DNA from: Piliocolobus tephrosceles
Lineage: Eukaryota; Chordata; Mammalia; Primates; Cercopithecidae
Length of the DNA stretch: 64,000 bases
Assembly (NCBI RefSeq): GCF_002776525.5
Contig: NC_045441.1
Span: 87,299,101 to 87,363,100 of the forward strand
Direction: 5' to 3'
In this document: piece after piece, positions 62,301 through 64,000 of the stretch
Layout of the letters: every line of letters starts with the position of its first letter
Numbering within the stretch: position 1 is the first letter of the stretch
The notes under the pieces: model-generated
Told to the model about the DNA's origin: nothing
What the model saw: only the letters and a program-made list of their open reading frames with translations
The model's database searches: none
Translations under genes and position numbers: made by a program

Positions 62301-64000
62301 CTTGCACAAAGATACAGAAGAGCAGTATTAGGCAAAATAACTAAATGTTAAGCAAAGAATAATTTATAACCTCTAACTCCAGCATCAACTATTTTTTTAA
62401 AGTTCTTAAACTTTGTCATTATCCAGTTTCTATTGATTTGAAAATAGTGTCCTTCAACTTAAACTCATTAATAGGGTTACAAATCTCAGCATACAAATTA
62501 GTAGCTTAACAAAACACTTGTTTTCAAATATCTTGTAAACTGATTTTATAAAATCTTCGGGATTTAAGAGCATAGGAGCTGAAAGTCAATTATTACATTT
62601 TCCAAAAGCCACTATTATCTAATATATGGGTTCAAATGACAACGTTTATAAAGTACTGAGGGATCCTTGAAGAGGATGGTATATACAGATAAAATCATGT
62701 TTAACAGAGGAACCCAGCATAGTGACCCAAAGGTCAAAAGGCACACTCAATAAAAGTTCAGGTGTGACAGCTGCTAGCTACTTTACATGTCTATGTAAGA
62801 TTTGTAAGAGTTTGAGTTTTTCTGGGACAGTAGAAGGAAAATGTAATGCCATATTACCCTGCTTTAAGTCTGATCTACCTATTAGTAGATGCTATGATTA
62901 GAAGATCTTAGTAATTCGTAACATGCAGCCATCATACAATCAAACGACTCACATGTACTGTATTTTAAAGCTGCTGAAGTATTGCAAATTGTGGTTTGTT
63001 TTGTCTTTAATTTTTTCTTTTTTTAATTAATCATTTTAAAGTAAGAAATATTACAAACACATAGAAAGGTACAGGAAAAAGAAAACAGGCAGCCTCTCTA
63101 CTTACTACCCAAATTGATCTCATGTGATCAGGTTTGTTTACATATAATTTCTTCGTTACTTTCATCTGCATCTTTGAGTAGAGGGTGTCAAGGCTTTTGG
63201 AAACCTGACTACAAAAAGTGAATGATAAACGGTGTAGAGACTCACAGAAGTGACTGGTGACTAAGAACTGCTGATTTTGACATCTTAATAATAAATCTAT
63301 TGTGTTAGTGAGATGGTTGTATTCTTTAGAACTTCACAAAAACAAGCAAGGAGGTGACAATTTAGTACAAAAGTGGTTACCTCCCTTTCAGCCCTCTCCT
63401 GGGCTTAAAGTTCTTAGAGGAGATTGTGTGGATATGCAAACAAATCCAGGGACTGAGAAACTGGTCAACAAAATCCACCCAACTGACATTTCCCTGCAGG
63501 AGAAATACAACTCCTTGTGAGTTGAACTTTGCCATCTCAGGTCATGCTTCTGGATGTCTGTAAGAGTTACTATCCAGTCATTAAATGCTTATAATCCATT
63601 CCTGAGTGCTATTACCTCGGGAACTGTATTTGTTTCCCTTCTGACAGCAGGTGGCTTTCATCTTTGGCTTGGATTTTTTTTTGTTTTGTTTTGTCTTGGT
63701 TTTTTATCTTTTTATTTCTGAAGGGCTAGAGAAGGCTGTAGGATGATTAGGTAAGATTATTTCGTTCAAAAAATTTCATTTTTTAAAAAATCAGGTTAAA
63801 AGAAATGCGGGTACAGTATAAATCCCTTCTCTGTCCTTCAAATCTAGATAGGATTATTCTACTAGTTAGAATGTTCTCATGGTTACCTTAAATATCAGTG
63901 ATAATTATAAATAGAAAGGGAGGAAATGTTTGAAAATGAACATTTATTGTCACTTTTACTTAGTAAAATGTTTAAAAGAGGATACAATTGTTCATTTTTA

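Larger units (their letters stand above)
54532..64000 (+). other. SEMA3D: SEMA3D intron (5' part), continues beyond the window
   Basis: A phase 0 intron opening with gcaaga. It holds an AT-rich microsatellite (54558-54698), short AAAGA (54799-54830) and CA (59265-59323) repeats, and an old repeat remnant (about 57490-58150). 54835-57480, 58150-59260 and 59325-64000 show only AT-rich intron with poly-T runs. The next Sema exon was searched for and not found, so this intron is at least 9.4 kb. Confidence 0.85.

Overview
The window is primate genomic DNA lying entirely inside one vertebrate gene. That gene reads on the + strand and is recognisable as semaphorin 3D (SEMA3D), a secreted class 3 semaphorin. 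The base composition is AT-rich. There are no CpG-island-like stretches, the introns are long, and Alu, L1, L2, MIR, MaLR LTR and DNA-transposon copies are dense. The Alu at 20190 carries sequence (ctcaagcctgtaat near its start, gatccggccac near its end) that I associate with the Old World monkey AluYR-type lineage. The source is therefore most likely a cercopithecid (macaque, baboon or guenon type) rather than human. A 10-N run at 16986-16995 shows it is a draft or gap-containing assembly.

Six internal coding exons were found by matching translated segments to the semaphorin domain and then fitting splice sites and phases: 9810-9970, 26402-26464, 34874-34993, 40492-40585, 43201-43329 and 54389-54531. 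Joined, they keep one reading frame. They encode about 236 residues, running from the start of the seven-bladed Sema beta-propeller (just after the signal peptide region) to the conserved Arg-Val-Cys-Lys of a later blade. The first coding exon (start codon, signal peptide) lies upstream of the window. The rest of the Sema domain, the PSI, Ig and basic tail regions lie downstream. No promoter, start codon, stop codon or polyadenylation site of this gene is in the window.

Everything else is intron. 1-9809 holds two MaLR LTRs, an old L1 3' end, L2 and MIR copies, and a 323-nt CTTT microsatellite that runs straight into the first exon. 9971-26401 holds a second, gap-containing CTTT microsatellite, a tiny retroposed U2 snRNA fragment with perfect 17-bp flanking repeats, three Alus and an L1 3' end. 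26465-34873 holds MIR, Alu, Alu-monomer and CT-rich repeats. 34994-40491 holds an Alu monomer, a complete 345-bp mariner/Tigger-like MITE, an Alu and MIRs. 40586-43200 holds CT tracts. 43330-54388 holds two antisense Alus, an AT-rich minisatellite and an L1 copy with an inverted 5' segment. 54532-64000 holds AT and CA microsatellites and old repeat remnants.

I see no previously undescribed multi-gene system. The points most worth checking are at splice sites. The acceptor of the 9810 exon has a near-perfect branch-point motif separated from its AG by a 323-nt microsatellite. The 54389 exon ends at a GC rather than GT donor, 27 nt before an AT-rich microsatellite. The short open reading frames across the window are chance, repeat-derived or low-complexity frames and are not listed as genes.
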